A stretch of DNA of 64,000 nucleotides from an uncultured Pelagibacteraceae bacterium (GCA_902524595.1 CABZDS010000001.1:62001-126000), one strand, 5' to 3'; positions 1 through 8,251 are shown, numbered from the stretch's first letter. Program-made: numbers and translations. The notes: a model not told the origin generated them from the sequence alone.

Positions 1-120
1 GGTGCAACAACAATGGAGCAGTTGAAAACAAATATAGAAAGTGTAAAAGTGAATCTTGATAAAGAAATAATTAATGAAATTAATGAAATTCAAAAAAAAT
101 ATCCAAATCCATGTCCATAA
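1..120 (+). CDS. Aldo/keto reductase, C-terminal fragment
   Basis: Frame 1 is open from the window edge and stops with TAA at 118-120, so only the last 39 residues are visible. They begin GATTMEQLKTNIE and end YPNPCP, which matches the usual end of aldo/keto reductases: the IGATT strand that helps bind the NADPH phosphate, followed by a helix carrying EQLxxNI and a YPNPCP tail. The family reduces aldehydes and ketones with NADPH in the cytoplasm; the substrate cannot be told from this fragment. The end overlaps the start of the next gene by ten bases. Identification rests on the short tail alone. Confidence 0.7.
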   Translation, partial: GATTMEQLKTNIESVKVNLDKEIINEINEIQKKYPNPCP

Positions 121-611
121 TTTTTAAAATAATTTTTTTTATTCTCTTATTAGGATCAACTTCTTATTCAGAAGAATTAAATAAAATAGGAACATTTAAA
201 GACTGGGATGCAATTGTTGTTAATAATGGGGATAGTAAAGTATGTTTTGCTCAATCTAAACCTGTTCTTCAATCTCCTAAAAAAAATGATAGAGATGCAA
301 GATTATTTGTAACTTTTAGACCATCTGAAAAAATTAAAGACGAAGTAAGCACAACCTCAGGCTATGAATACAACAGTCAAAATTCAATTATAGCTAGCTC
401 TGGTAAATCAAAATATAAATTTGATATAGCTCAAGATAATTTTGCATGGATTTCAAGTAATAAAATTGAAAAAAAAGTTGTTAGCAGAATGAAAAAGGCC
501 TCAAGATTAATGGTTACTGGATATAATAAATCTGGATCGCAAACAATTGATCATTATTCTTTGATGGGCTTCACTAAAGCATATAACGCGGCTAAAAAAA
601 GCTGCAATTAA
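111..611 (+). CDS. IalB-like (invasion associated locus B family) exported protein
   Basis: A 166-residue protein with an N-terminal signal peptide (hydrophobic residues about 3-17, likely cleavage after SYS-E). The mature part has FKDWDAIVV near the start, a KVCFAQ segment with one Cys and a second Cys two residues from the C-terminus (KKSCN). This resembles the IalB family of alphaproteobacterial periplasmic proteins (PF06776), which typically have a W-x-V opening and disulfide-compatible cysteines. The biochemical role of IalB proteins is not settled, and in a free-living organism an envelope role is more plausible than invasion. It starts inside the preceding reductase and ends three bases before argG, so it is probably co-transcribed. 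Family call is moderate, function unknown. Confidence 0.6.
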   Translation: MSIIFKIIFFILLLGSTSYSEELNKIGTFKDWDAIVVNNGDSKVCFAQSKPVLQSPKKNDRDARLFVTFRPSEKIKDEVSTTSGYEYNSQNSIIASSGKSKYKFDIAQDNFAWISSNKIEKKVVSRMKKASRLMVTGYNKSGSQTIDHYSLMGFTKAYNAAKKSCN

Positions 612-614
612 ATA

Positions 615-1799
615 ATGAAATCAAAGAAAAAGATAGTTCTTGCCTATTCTGGAGGTTTGGACACATCAATCATATTAAAATGGTTACAGGAAAATTATGA
701 TGCAGAAGTAATTTGTTATACTGCAGACATTGGTCAAGAAATAGATAGAAATAAAATTTTCAGAAACGCAAAAAAACTTGGCGTAAAAAATATTATTATT
801 CAAGATCTAAAAGATATTTTTGTAAAAGATTATGTTTATCCAATGATTAGGGGCCATGCAATATATGAAGGTGTTTATTTGCTTGGAACCTCAATTGCCA
901 GACCTTTAATAGCCAAAGATCAAATTAGAATTGCTAAAAAATTTAATGCCTATGCTGTGTCTCATGGATCAACAGGAAAAGGAAATGATCAAGTAAGATT
1001 TGAATTAGGTTATCATTATTTTGGTCCTAAAATAAATGTTATTGCGCCTTGGAGAATTTGGAAGCTGAAATCTAGATCAGATCTAATTAATTATGCAAGA
1101 AAAAATAAAATTGAAATACCTAAAGACAAGAAAGGAGCACCACCTTTTTCAGTAGATGATAATATTTTTCATACATCAACAGAAGGAAAGTTTTTAGAAA
1201 ATCCAAAAAACTCTGCACCTGACTTTATCTTTCAAAGAACGGTATCTCCAGAAAAAGCACCTAATAAATCTTCAATTGTAAAAATAGACTTTAAAAGTGG
1301 AGATCCGATTGCAGTGAATGGGAAAAAATTATCTCCATCTAAATTGCTTGCAAAATTAAACGACATAGCTGGAAAAAATGCTGTTGGAAGAGTTGATCTA
1401 GTAGAAAATAGATTTATCGGTATAAAATCAAGAGGTGTATACGAAACACCAGGCGGAACTTTATTAATGCACGCTCATAGGGCTATAGAGTCTGTTACAC
1501 TTGATAAAGATACAATGCATAAGAAAGAAAAAATTATGCCTAGATATGCGGAACTGATTTACAATGGATATTGGTTTTCTAAAGAGAGATTTAAATTACA
1601 AAGATTTGTAGATCTTAAGAGAAGTAAAGTTAATGGATCAGTTAAATTGAGGTTATATAAAGGGAATGTTATTATTCATTCAAGAATAACTAAAAGTTCA
1701 GCTTATTCTATGAAAAAAGTTTCATTTGAGGAAAATAAAACTTTTAATAAATCAAATGTTGAAAGATTTATTAATTTTCACAAGAAAAAATTAAAATAA
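615..1799 (+). CDS. argG: Argininosuccinate synthase
   Basis: Makes argininosuccinate from citrulline, aspartate and ATP, the penultimate step of arginine synthesis. The 394-residue protein has the ATP pyrophosphatase P-loop SGGLDTS at residues 12-18, the downstream HGSTGKGNDQVRFE segment that binds citrulline and aspartate, and the APWRIW motif. Length is normal for type I bacterial ArgG (about 400). It begins three bases after the IalB-like gene and ends six bases before the photolyase-like gene, so it sits in a rightward run. Nothing unusual in key residues. Confidence 0.97.
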   Translation: MKSKKKIVLAYSGGLDTSIILKWLQENYDAEVICYTADIGQEIDRNKIFRNAKKLGVKNIIIQDLKDIFVKDYVYPMIRGHAIYEGVYLLGTSIARPLIAKDQIRIAKKFNAYAVSHGSTGKGNDQVRFELGYHYFGPKINVIAPWRIWKLKSRSDLINYARKNKIEIPKDKKGAPPFSVDDNIFHTSTEGKFLENPKNSAPDFIFQRTVSPEKAPNKSSIVKIDFKSGDPIAVNGKKLSPSKLLAKLNDIAGKNAVGRVDLVENRFIGIKSRGVYETPGGTLLMHAHRAIESVTLDKDTMHKKEKIMPRYAELIYNGYWFSKERFKLQRFVDLKRSKVNGSVKLRLYKGNVIIHSRITKSSAYSMKKVSFEENKTFNKSNVERFINFHKKKLK

Positions 1800-1805
1800 A
1801 ATATC

Positions 1806-2948
1806 ATGAATTTTGAACCAAGTCGGGCGCAAGCCATTAATAAACTAGATAATTTTGTTGAAAATAATCTTTCTGAATATTCAAGATTGAGAAATTTTGA
1901 TTTTGGTCCAGATAAAAGATCAAATATATCTTGTATTTCTCCATATATATCTCATGGAATATTAAATGAGTTAGAAGTTATAGATAAAGCCTTAAAGAAA
2001 TTTTCATTTTCTAAAAATGAAAAATTTATTCAGGAGGTTTTGTGGCGTACTTATTGGAAAGGATGGTTAGAATTAAGACCTAATGTATGGACAGATTACA
2101 TAATAGAACTAAAAATTATAAGAGAAAAATACAAAGATAATAAAGATTATTTAAATGCCATTGATGGAAATACAAATATAGAATGTTTTAATGAATGGGT
2201 TAAAGAATTAAAAGAATTTAATTACCTTCATAATCATACCAGAATGTGGTTTGCCAGTATCTGGATTTTTACTTTAAATTTACCTTGGCAATTAGGAGCT
2301 GAATTTTTTATGAAACATCTCTATGATGGAGATGTAGCATCTAATACATTAGGATGGAGATGGGTTGCTGGGATACAAACACAAGGTAAGCATTATTTGG
2401 CAAGTGAATGGAATATAAAAAAATTTACTAATAACAGATTTAATAACATTAATTTAAATGAAAATGCACCACCTAAAGTTAGCGAGAAAATATACAAGGC
2501 TGTCTTAAAAGATTTTAGTAATCCAATAAGTTTGGATGAGCAAAATTTAATTATTTTTGATAATAATCTTTCTTTTGAGTTGACTGATTTCAAAAACCAT
2601 AAATTTAAAAAGATTTATTTAGTTAATAATAATAACGACAGTAGGAATATTAAACTTAGTGAAAAAACAGTGAAATTTAAGACTAATTTAATTCAGGATC
2701 AAAAAAGAAGGTTGGATGAAAAATCTTTGGATTGTGAAATTATTGATATTGGTAACCTTAAAACAATTGAGAATAGTTATTTTTTATATCCTTGTGTTGG
2801 AGAAAACTTAGATTTTTTAACTTCTCAAGGAATAAATAATATAAAATTTCTTTATCGTAATTTAGACCGAAGTTCTTGGAAATATTGCAATAAAGGTTTT
2901 TTTAATTTCAAAAAGTATATACCAACTATAATTAAAGAATTTTTTTAA
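1806..2948 (+). CDS. FAD-binding photolyase/cryptochrome-like protein with apparently swapped domain order
   Basis: A 380-residue protein whose first 215 residues match the helical FAD-binding domain of the photolyase/cryptochrome superfamily: SPYISHG (45-51), LWRTYWKGWLE (79-89), HNHTRMWFASIW (142-153) and DGDVASNTLGWRWVAG (174-189). The alpha/beta antenna domain that normally comes first is absent. Instead residues about 245-380 form an alternating strand/helix segment (NLIIFDNNLS, KKIYLVNN, CEIIDIG, YFLYPCVGENLDFL). FAD binding is expected. Whether it repairs DNA, senses light or has another role cannot be told. It is close to two other photolyase-associated genes at 3.2-4.8 kb. The FAD-domain call is firm; the reading of the C-terminal domain is inference. 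Confidence 0.8.
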   Translation: MNFEPSRAQAINKLDNFVENNLSEYSRLRNFDFGPDKRSNISCISPYISHGILNELEVIDKALKKFSFSKNEKFIQEVLWRTYWKGWLELRPNVWTDYIIELKIIREKYKDNKDYLNAIDGNTNIECFNEWVKELKEFNYLHNHTRMWFASIWIFTLNLPWQLGAEFFMKHLYDGDVASNTLGWRWVAGIQTQGKHYLASEWNIKKFTNNRFNNINLNENAPPKVSEKIYKAVLKDFSNPISLDEQNLIIFDNNLSFELTDFKNHKFKKIYLVNNNNDSRNIKLSEKTVKFKTNLIQDQKRRLDEKSLDCEIIDIGNLKTIENSYFLYPCVGENLDFLTSQGINNIKFLYRNLDRSSWKYCNKGFFNFKKYIPTIIKEFF

Positions 2949-2988
2949 GAACTATTGTAAATTATCAAAATTATGAGATAAAAATAAT

Positions 2989-3219
2989 ATGAATAACCCG
3001 CAAGTTCTTGAAATTATTGAAAATCTTAAAGGCAGAAGGAATTACGAAGAAAAGAAAGCTTCAAAATTAGGTTTCAACTCTCTTTACGCATACATTGAAA
3101 ATAAAATATCAAAAGAGAAAGAAGCTGAAGCAGCAAAAATTCTTAAACAATCAGCTCCTAAAGAAGAAGTGATTGAAGCAAAAAAACCAGAGAAAAAGAA
3201 AAGCTGCTCTTGTTGTTAA
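2989..3219 (+). CDS. Small charged protein with Cys-rich tail, unknown function
   Basis: A 76-residue protein with no signal peptide or membrane segment. Residues 1-45 contain a possible helical N-terminal unit (VLEIIENLKGRRNYEEKKA, then SLYAYIENK). A Lys/Glu/Ala-rich linker follows, and the last six residues are KSCSCC, three cysteines that could bind a metal or be oxidised. It ends next to the stop of the opposite-strand DUF2256 gene (3220-3348). I do not recognise a named family. The codon use and tight packing support a real gene. Confidence 0.6.
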   Translation: MNNPQVLEIIENLKGRRNYEEKKASKLGFNSLYAYIENKISKEKEAEAAKILKQSAPKEEVIEAKKPEKKKSCSCC

Positions 3220-3348
3220 TTAGTTATTTTTTGAACATTTCTTAGAACAATATTTCACTTTATCCCAGTTTAATTTCCATTTTTTTCTCCAAGTAAAAGG
3301 TCGCTTACATACAGGGCAAATTTTTGTGGGTAAATTTTCTTTTCTCAC
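3220..3348 (-). CDS. DUF2256 family small zinc-ribbon-like protein
   Basis: A 42-residue leftward ORF with a GTG start at 3348-3346 and TAA at 3222-3220. The protein contains KICPVCKRPFTWRKKW and KYCSKKC, giving a CxxC...CxxxC pattern (C11, C14, C34, C38) expected to bind one zinc ion. This matches the DUF2256 family, short proteins often found beside photolyase-related genes, as here. The GTG overlaps the TAG stop of the upstream gene by one base (TAGTG), so translation is probably coupled. Its role is not known to me; an accessory function for the neighbouring flavoprotein is only inference. Confidence 0.85.
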   Translation of the reverse strand: MRKENLPTKICPVCKRPFTWRKKWKLNWDKVKYCSKKCSKNN

Positions 3349-4838
3349 TATGCAGTATTTTGTTTAATAAATTTTTCTGCCTCAGCTAAAATTAATTTTT
3401 TTCTATCAGGTTTCATTTTATCGAAAATTCTAACCATCATAGAAAGTCTAGGATTTTTTAAAAAGAAGGCTCTATTTCTATTTATGAATCTCCAATAAAG
3501 ACCATCCATGGTATTGCACCATTCTCCTTTTTTAAAATCCATCATTTTCATGAAATAAGCGGAGCCGCAAATATATGGTTTTGTTGCAAAGATTCCTCCA
3601 TCACTGAAAAGCCCCATTCCATAAACATTCGGGACCATTACCCAGTCAGATGAATCCACAAACATTTCCATAAACCATTTGTAAACATACGTTGGCTTAA
3701 CTTCACATAAATTCATTATGTTTGATAAGATCATTAACCTTTCAATATGATGTGACCAACCATAATTCACTGCATTTTTAATAGCATAATCTAGAGGTGG
3801 TAATCCTGTTGTTCCTTCGTACCATGAGTTTTTCATTTTTCTATTTTGTTTAAAAAAATTTCTAGTTTCCATTTCTTTTGAATAGCTTTGATATATTCCC
3901 CTCATAAATTCTCTCCACCCGATTACTTGACGAATATAACCCTCTAAGGAATTTAATCTTATTTTATTTTTGTTGTGAAAATCTAAAACTTTTTTAATTA
4001 TAAATTCTGGAGTGATAAGACCTAAATTGATGTAAGGACTTAAAGCACTATGAAATAATATATTGTCTTTCTGATCAACTGCATCTTCATAATCCCCAAA
4101 TAAATTTGATTTCTCTTTAATAAAAAAATTTAATAATTTAATTACATCATCATATTCCGTAGCAAACCAAAAGTCTTTCGTATTACCCGGGTGACTTTTA
4201 AAATTTTTATCAATTAAAATTTTTAGTTTTTTCGTATGAACAGTCTCAGTAATTTTAGGAAATTTGGGTATAGATATATTTTTTGGAAGTTTATTTCGAT
4301 TTTCTTCGTCAAAACTCCATTTGCCTCCTTCTGGATTACCATCTTTTTCCATGAGTATATCCAAATCTCTTCTAGTCTCTTTATAAAAAACTGCCATAAA
4401 AGGTTTTTTTGATTTCGATAAATAGTTTTTAAATTTTTCTCTAGAATTTAAAAACATTGGTGTTTGAATAATATTCCATTTAATTTTTTCCTTTTTTAAA
4501 AAATTGGTAATTTTATTTTCAAAAAACTTATCCTCAATTTCGAAACTTGAAATTTCTTTAATTTTTTTTGCTTTAATTATTTTTTTTAATTTTTCTGTGT
4601 AATCCAGCTTGAAAGGTTTATCCTCGATCGAAGAATATTCTAATTTAAATTTTTTTTTTTTTAGTCTATCTGCGTGAGATCGCATGCAAGATAAGAACAA
4701 TAATATCTTTTGTTTATGATGCTTTTCGTACGTACAAAGCTGATAATCTTCAGCCATAAAGAAAAAGTGGTCTTTTTTGTACTTTTCTAGATATTTCTCT
4801 GAGAAAAGCTGATTTCCAAGTAGAAAAAATAATTTCAT
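3348..4838 (-). CDS. Cryptochrome/photolyase-related protein (FeS-BCP / (6-4) photolyase-like)
   Basis: A 496-residue protein of the deoxyribodipyrimidine photolyase-related family, to which bacterial (6-4) photolyases such as Agrobacterium PhrB belong. It starts with MKLFFLLGNQLF (antenna domain), and the C-terminal half has GWREFMRGIY, SHHIERLMILSN, NLCEVKP, DWVMVPNVYGMG and DGLYWRF, the helical FAD region. In PhrB four cysteines hold a [4Fe-4S] cluster. Here cysteines are visible at about 378, 424 and 441, but the usual CxxC pair between the last two blocks is not present. A FAD-dependent photoreceptor or (6-4) repair enzyme is likely; the cluster is uncertain. It is coupled to the downstream DUF2256 gene and diverges from an SDR gene 27 bases away. 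Confidence 0.88.
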   Translation of the reverse strand: MKLFFLLGNQLFSEKYLEKYKKDHFFFMAEDYQLCTYEKHHKQKILLFLSCMRSHADRLKKKKFKLEYSSIEDKPFKLDYTEKLKKIIKAKKIKEISSFEIEDKFFENKITNFLKKEKIKWNIIQTPMFLNSREKFKNYLSKSKKPFMAVFYKETRRDLDILMEKDGNPEGGKWSFDEENRNKLPKNISIPKFPKITETVHTKKLKILIDKNFKSHPGNTKDFWFATEYDDVIKLLNFFIKEKSNLFGDYEDAVDQKDNILFHSALSPYINLGLITPEFIIKKVLDFHNKNKIRLNSLEGYIRQVIGWREFMRGIYQSYSKEMETRNFFKQNRKMKNSWYEGTTGLPPLDYAIKNAVNYGWSHHIERLMILSNIMNLCEVKPTYVYKWFMEMFVDSSDWVMVPNVYGMGLFSDGGIFATKPYICGSAYFMKMMDFKKGEWCNTMDGLYWRFINRNRAFFLKNPRLSMMVRIFDKMKPDRKKLILAEAEKFIKQNTA

Positions 4839-4865
4839 TCACTATATATAACTCTTTAAAAATTT

Positions 4866-5576
4866 ATGTCAGAAAAATATTTAGTAGTAGGTGCGACAGG
4901 ATCTATCGGATCTAATTTAGCCGAACAGTTATACGCAGCCGGCAAAGAAGTACATTTAATTGGTAGGGATGAAGAAAGAACAAAATCTTTGTCTGAAAAA
5001 CTAAATTGTAAATATACAGTCTCTGATGTTTTAGAAAATGGTTTTGTTGAAAAGATTAAGTCCGAAATAGATGATATCAAAGGTATAGCTTATTGTGTTG
5101 GTTCAATTGATTTAAAACCTTTGAGAATGGTTTCAGAACAAGATTTTACAAAATGTATGAAACTAAATTTATATTCCGCAGTAGATTTAATTAAAGGTTA
5201 TCAAGAAAGTTTAAAAAAAAATAAAGGATCGATTGTTTTGTTTTCAACTGTTGCTGCTCAAAGGGGTTTTACAAATCATGCAATTATAGCTTCAACTAAA
5301 GCAGCTGTTGAAGGATTAACTGTTTCTTTAGCAGCAGAATTTGCTCCTAATATAAGAGTAAATTGCATTGCTCCAAGTTTAACTAATTCAAAAATTGCGG
5401 AGCCAATGCTTAAAAATAAAGTTTTAGCTGATGGTATAGCAAAAGCCCATCCATTAAAAAGACTTGGAGAAGGTAAAGACTCAGCTTCGCTTGCAAAATT
5501 TCTAATAACTGAAGACAGTTCTTGGGTTACAGGACAAATTATTGCTGTCGATGGTGGTAGATCAAAACTTTCATAG
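4866..5576 (+). CDS. Short-chain dehydrogenase/reductase lacking the catalytic Tyr
   Basis: A 236-residue Rossmann-fold SDR. The nucleotide-binding glycines are at G9, G12 and G15 (VGATGSIG), followed by LIGRDEER, N101, Ser127 (LFSTVA) and Lys145 (ASTKAAVEG), then RVNCIAPS and the end motif GQIIAVDGG. The catalytic YxxxK tyrosine would be at residue 141, where an isoleucine is found. So it may be an atypical SDR with a different proton donor or no oxidoreductase activity. It diverges from the photolyase-related gene and is followed one base later by the sugar dehydrogenase-like gene, so those two are probably one transcript. Substrate unknown. Confidence 0.85.
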   Translation: MSEKYLVVGATGSIGSNLAEQLYAAGKEVHLIGRDEERTKSLSEKLNCKYTVSDVLENGFVEKIKSEIDDIKGIAYCVGSIDLKPLRMVSEQDFTKCMKLNLYSAVDLIKGYQESLKKNKGSIVLFSTVAAQRGFTNHAIIASTKAAVEGLTVSLAAEFAPNIRVNCIAPSLTNSKIAEPMLKNKVLADGIAKAHPLKRLGEGKDSASLAKFLITEDSSWVTGQIIAVDGGRSKLS

Positions 5577-5577
5577 A

Positions 5578-6642
5578 GTGAAGAAATTTTTATTTCTTTT
5601 ATCCTTAATATTATTCTCAACTAATTCATTTAGTAAAAATTTTAATTTTAATAAAATTATTGAATTAGAAGCACCTTGGGGTTCGTCGTTCGTTAATGAT
5701 AATGAAATGATTATTACTGAGAAAGGTGGCAAAATAAAACTTGTTAATATTTCAACAAGAGAGATGAGTGAAATTGGTCATAACTTAAATTTTGTAGAAT
5801 ATGGACAGGGAGGATTATTGGATATTCTGTATCATGAAGATTATATTTACATCTCATACACAGAAAATAGAAATAATTGGAAGACTAGTACTTCAATTGC
5901 GCGTGCAAAATTTAATAAAAACAAATTAAATTTTAAAAATATTTTTCAAGCCAATCCACCAATTGACTCGCCATATCATTTTGGTTCAAGACTAGTAATT
6001 AAAGACAATTATTTATTTGCTTCTGCAGGTGAAAGAGGTGGGGGAATGATTGCTCAAGATGGAAATAAACATCCAGGAAGTATAGTTAGGATTTATCTAG
6101 ATGGTGGCATTCCAAAAGACAATCCTCGTTTTGAGGGGAAATCAGACTGGCTACCTGAAATATATCAAATTGGTGTAAGAAATCCTCAAGGTTTAGCTTT
6201 ATCTCCTTTTGATGGAAAAATTTATATGAGCAATCATGGTGCAAAAGGAGGCGATTGGTTCGGTGAAGCAAAGAAAGGTGAAAATTATGGTTGGAAAATT
6301 CTTGGATGGGGTGGCACAAATTATTCAGGTATACCAATAGGGCCAAAATGGAAACCTGGCTTTACAAAAGCCATTCAATATTGGGTTCCATCTATAGCCA
6401 CAAGTGCAATCACAATTTATAAAGGTAATGAATTTAAAGAATGGAATGGTCATGCATTAATTACTTCTCTTAAAGATAAGTCTTTAAGAAAATTAGAGTT
6501 TAATGATTTATCAAACGTAAAAGAGGAAATAATATTTAAAGATAAAATTGGAAGAATCAGAGACATACAAATTCATCCTATAAATGGTAAACTATATTTT
6601 TTAAATCAAGATGGATTGTGGTTGATGGAAAATTCTAGTTAG
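5578..6642 (+). CDS. Secreted PQQ-dependent sugar (glucose/sorbosone) dehydrogenase-like protein
   Basis: Reading from the GTG at 5578, one base after the SDR stop, gives a 354-residue protein beginning with a clean signal peptide (M-KKFLFLLSLILFS...SFS-K). An upstream ATG at 5542 lies inside the SDR gene and would add a non-signal extension, so the GTG is preferred. The mature protein matches the soluble aldose sugar dehydrogenase family: LEAPWGSSFV, GQGGLLDI, RLVIKDNYLFASAGERG, GVRNPQGLALSP and NYGWKILGWG, typical of the six-bladed beta-propeller that binds PQQ and calcium. It probably oxidises sugars in the periplasm; the real substrate is unknown. Its 3' end overlaps the convergent MBL gene by eight bases. 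Confidence 0.88.
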   Translation: MKKFLFLLSLILFSTNSFSKNFNFNKIIELEAPWGSSFVNDNEMIITEKGGKIKLVNISTREMSEIGHNLNFVEYGQGGLLDILYHEDYIYISYTENRNNWKTSTSIARAKFNKNKLNFKNIFQANPPIDSPYHFGSRLVIKDNYLFASAGERGGGMIAQDGNKHPGSIVRIYLDGGIPKDNPRFEGKSDWLPEIYQIGVRNPQGLALSPFDGKIYMSNHGAKGGDWFGEAKKGENYGWKILGWGGTNYSGIPIGPKWKPGFTKAIQYWVPSIATSAITIYKGNEFKEWNGHALITSLKDKSLRKLEFNDLSNVKEEIIFKDKIGRIRDIQIHPINGKLYFLNQDGLWLMENSS

Positions 6643-7636
6643 TATCAAAAAGCTCTTTAAATAATTTAAATTCACCAATTTTAAAAATAATTGCATCATC
6701 ATTTTTAAATCCAAATTTTTCTGCATTTTGCTTAAACCTTAAAGGGGGCTCTAATATTGGTTCAAGTGATAAGACAAAAGTTCCCCAATGCATTCCAATT
6801 ACTTTTTTACTTTTTAAATCTTTAGCTAGTCCAAGGGCTTCTTCGGGGTTAGTGTGATAAGCAGAAGAATCTTTAATTGAAGCCATAGGATAAAAATTAT
6901 ATGCGCCAATGTTAATAAATGTTAAATCAATTGGACCATACTTATCTCCCAATTCTTTATATATTTTTCCAACGCCAGTATCACATGAAAATAATATTTT
7001 TTTTCCTTTGTATTCAATCAAATAGCTACCCCATAAAGTTTTGTTAGTATCCGTTAAACTCCTTTTTGACCAGTGGACTGATGGCAAAAAAGTAATATTT
7101 AAATTCTGATTTATTCTTATTTGATCATACCAATCCATTTCATTTACATCTTTAAATCTATTAATTTTAAAATATTTTTTTAGTCCTAAAGGCGCCAAAA
7201 CTTTAGAATCTTTATAAGGAAATCTCATTATTGTTTTCATGTCTTGGTGATCGTAGTGATTGTGAGTTAGTAGAAAAATATCTGTTCTTGGTATCTCATT
7301 AAGTTTTAATGCTGGTTCGGTAAATCTCTTTGGCCCAAAAAATAAAGGTCCTGCATTTTTTGAAAAAACTGGATCTGTTATTATTGTTATTTCCCCTAAT
7401 TTTAATAAAAATGTTGCATGACCTATCCACGCTACATAATCTTCTTTTTGGAAATTATTTAAATCCAATAAAACTTTTTCTTTTTTAATGACATTACTTT
7501 CAGGAAAAGTCATATCTAATTTTTTTTTTTCTTGGTTAAAGACCTTAAACGACCAATTGAAATTCATATCAATCACCTTTGATCCTTCAGGATTACGAAA
7601 TGTGCCATTTGCTAAATGATGATATTTTTTTTTCAT
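6635..7636 (-). CDS. MBL-fold metallo-hydrolase, NAPE-PLD / YjcS-like
   Basis: A 333-residue cytoplasmic protein with the metallo-beta-lactamase fold signature THNHYDH (HxHxDH), preceded by WIGHATFLLK and TIITDPVF. Later metal ligands lie in VHWSKR, SCDTGVG and MHWGTFVLS. The VHWS and MHWG pattern is typical of the branch that includes N-acyl-phosphatidylethanolamine phospholipase D and the bacterial RomA/YjcS proteins. A phosphodiesterase or lipid hydrolase activity on two zinc ions is likely, but the substrate is not known. It lies seven bases downstream of the tesA-like gene on the same strand, suggesting co-transcription of two lipid-related hydrolases. Confidence 0.85.
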   Translation of the reverse strand: MKKKYHHLANGTFRNPEGSKVIDMNFNWSFKVFNQEKKKLDMTFPESNVIKKEKVLLDLNNFQKEDYVAWIGHATFLLKLGEITIITDPVFSKNAGPLFFGPKRFTEPALKLNEIPRTDIFLLTHNHYDHQDMKTIMRFPYKDSKVLAPLGLKKYFKINRFKDVNEMDWYDQIRINQNLNITFLPSVHWSKRSLTDTNKTLWGSYLIEYKGKKILFSCDTGVGKIYKELGDKYGPIDLTFINIGAYNFYPMASIKDSSAYHTNPEEALGLAKDLKSKKVIGMHWGTFVLSLEPILEPPLRFKQNAEKFGFKNDDAIIFKIGEFKLFKELFDTN

Positions 7637-7642
7637 ATCCGA

Positions 7643-8251
7643 TTAATAATTTTTTGAAATAATATCTTGAATTGTATTACTTATAACTATTGTTCCACCT
7701 TTGTTAGGATGTATGCCATCTTGTTGATTTAGATTTGGATCAAGAGCAACACCTTCTAACAAAAATGGAATTAGAGGTAAATTATATTTTTTTGACAATT
7801 TAGGATAAATAGCATCAAAATTTTTTTTATATTTAGATCCATGAGTTGTTGGCGCAACCATCCCGGCTATTATAATTTTTATTTTTTTACTATTAGCAAT
7901 TTTAATTATTTCTTCCAAATTTCTTTCAGTTTCGTCTGGTTGAATTCCTCTAAGCATATCATTTGCCCCAAGACCAAGGATGATTAAATCAATACCGGGT
8001 TCTGATAAACTCCATTCTGCTCTATTCAATCCACCAGAAGAAGTACTTCCTGACACACTTCCATTTATTACTTTAATATTTAAACCACTCCTAACGAGAT
8101 TACTTTCTAAAACCAAAGATAAGTGTTGTTCTTTAGGTAGACCATAACCCGCCATTAAACTATCGCCGAATAATATAACCTTTTCTATTGCACTTGCATT
8201 TATGTGCACTAGAAAGAATAACAATATTTTTATAAATAAACTTTTATTCAT
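7643..8251 (-). CDS. tesA: Arylesterase / acyl-CoA thioesterase I, GDSL family
   Basis: Starting at the ATG 8251-8249, the 202-residue protein has a signal peptide (NKSLFIKILLFFLVHINASA) and all SGNH blocks: FGDSLMAGYG with Ser31, the block II Gly, GLGANDML with Asn96, and DGIHPN with Asp178 and His181. This is the periplasmic TesA/arylesterase family, which hydrolyses acyl thioesters and esters. A longer ORF reaches 8314 but lacks a signal peptide at its start. The start codon shares bases with the start of the divergent ABC ATPase gene. The divergent tesA / ybbA-ybbP arrangement is known from E. coli and other Proteobacteria, which supports the name. Confidence 0.9.
   Translation of the reverse strand: MNKSLFIKILLFFLVHINASAIEKVILFGDSLMAGYGLPKEQHLSLVLESNLVRSGLNIKVINGSVSGSTSSGGLNRAEWSLSEPGIDLIILGLGANDMLRGIQPDETERNLEEIIKIANSKKIKIIIAGMVAPTTHGSKYKKNFDAIYPKLSKKYNLPLIPFLLEGVALDPNLNQQDGIHPNKGGTIVISNTIQDIISKNY

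Noticed and set aside
5542..5577. ATG at 5542 as start of the sugar dehydrogenase-like gene
   Set aside because: It lies inside the SDR gene and would put 12 non-signal residues before the signal peptide; the GTG at 5578 gives a clean signal peptide.
8202..8249. Longer start for the YbbA-like ATPase at 8202
   Set aside because: The extra 16 residues lie inside tesA coding sequence and do not fit the ATPase family start, which matches from the ATG at 8250.
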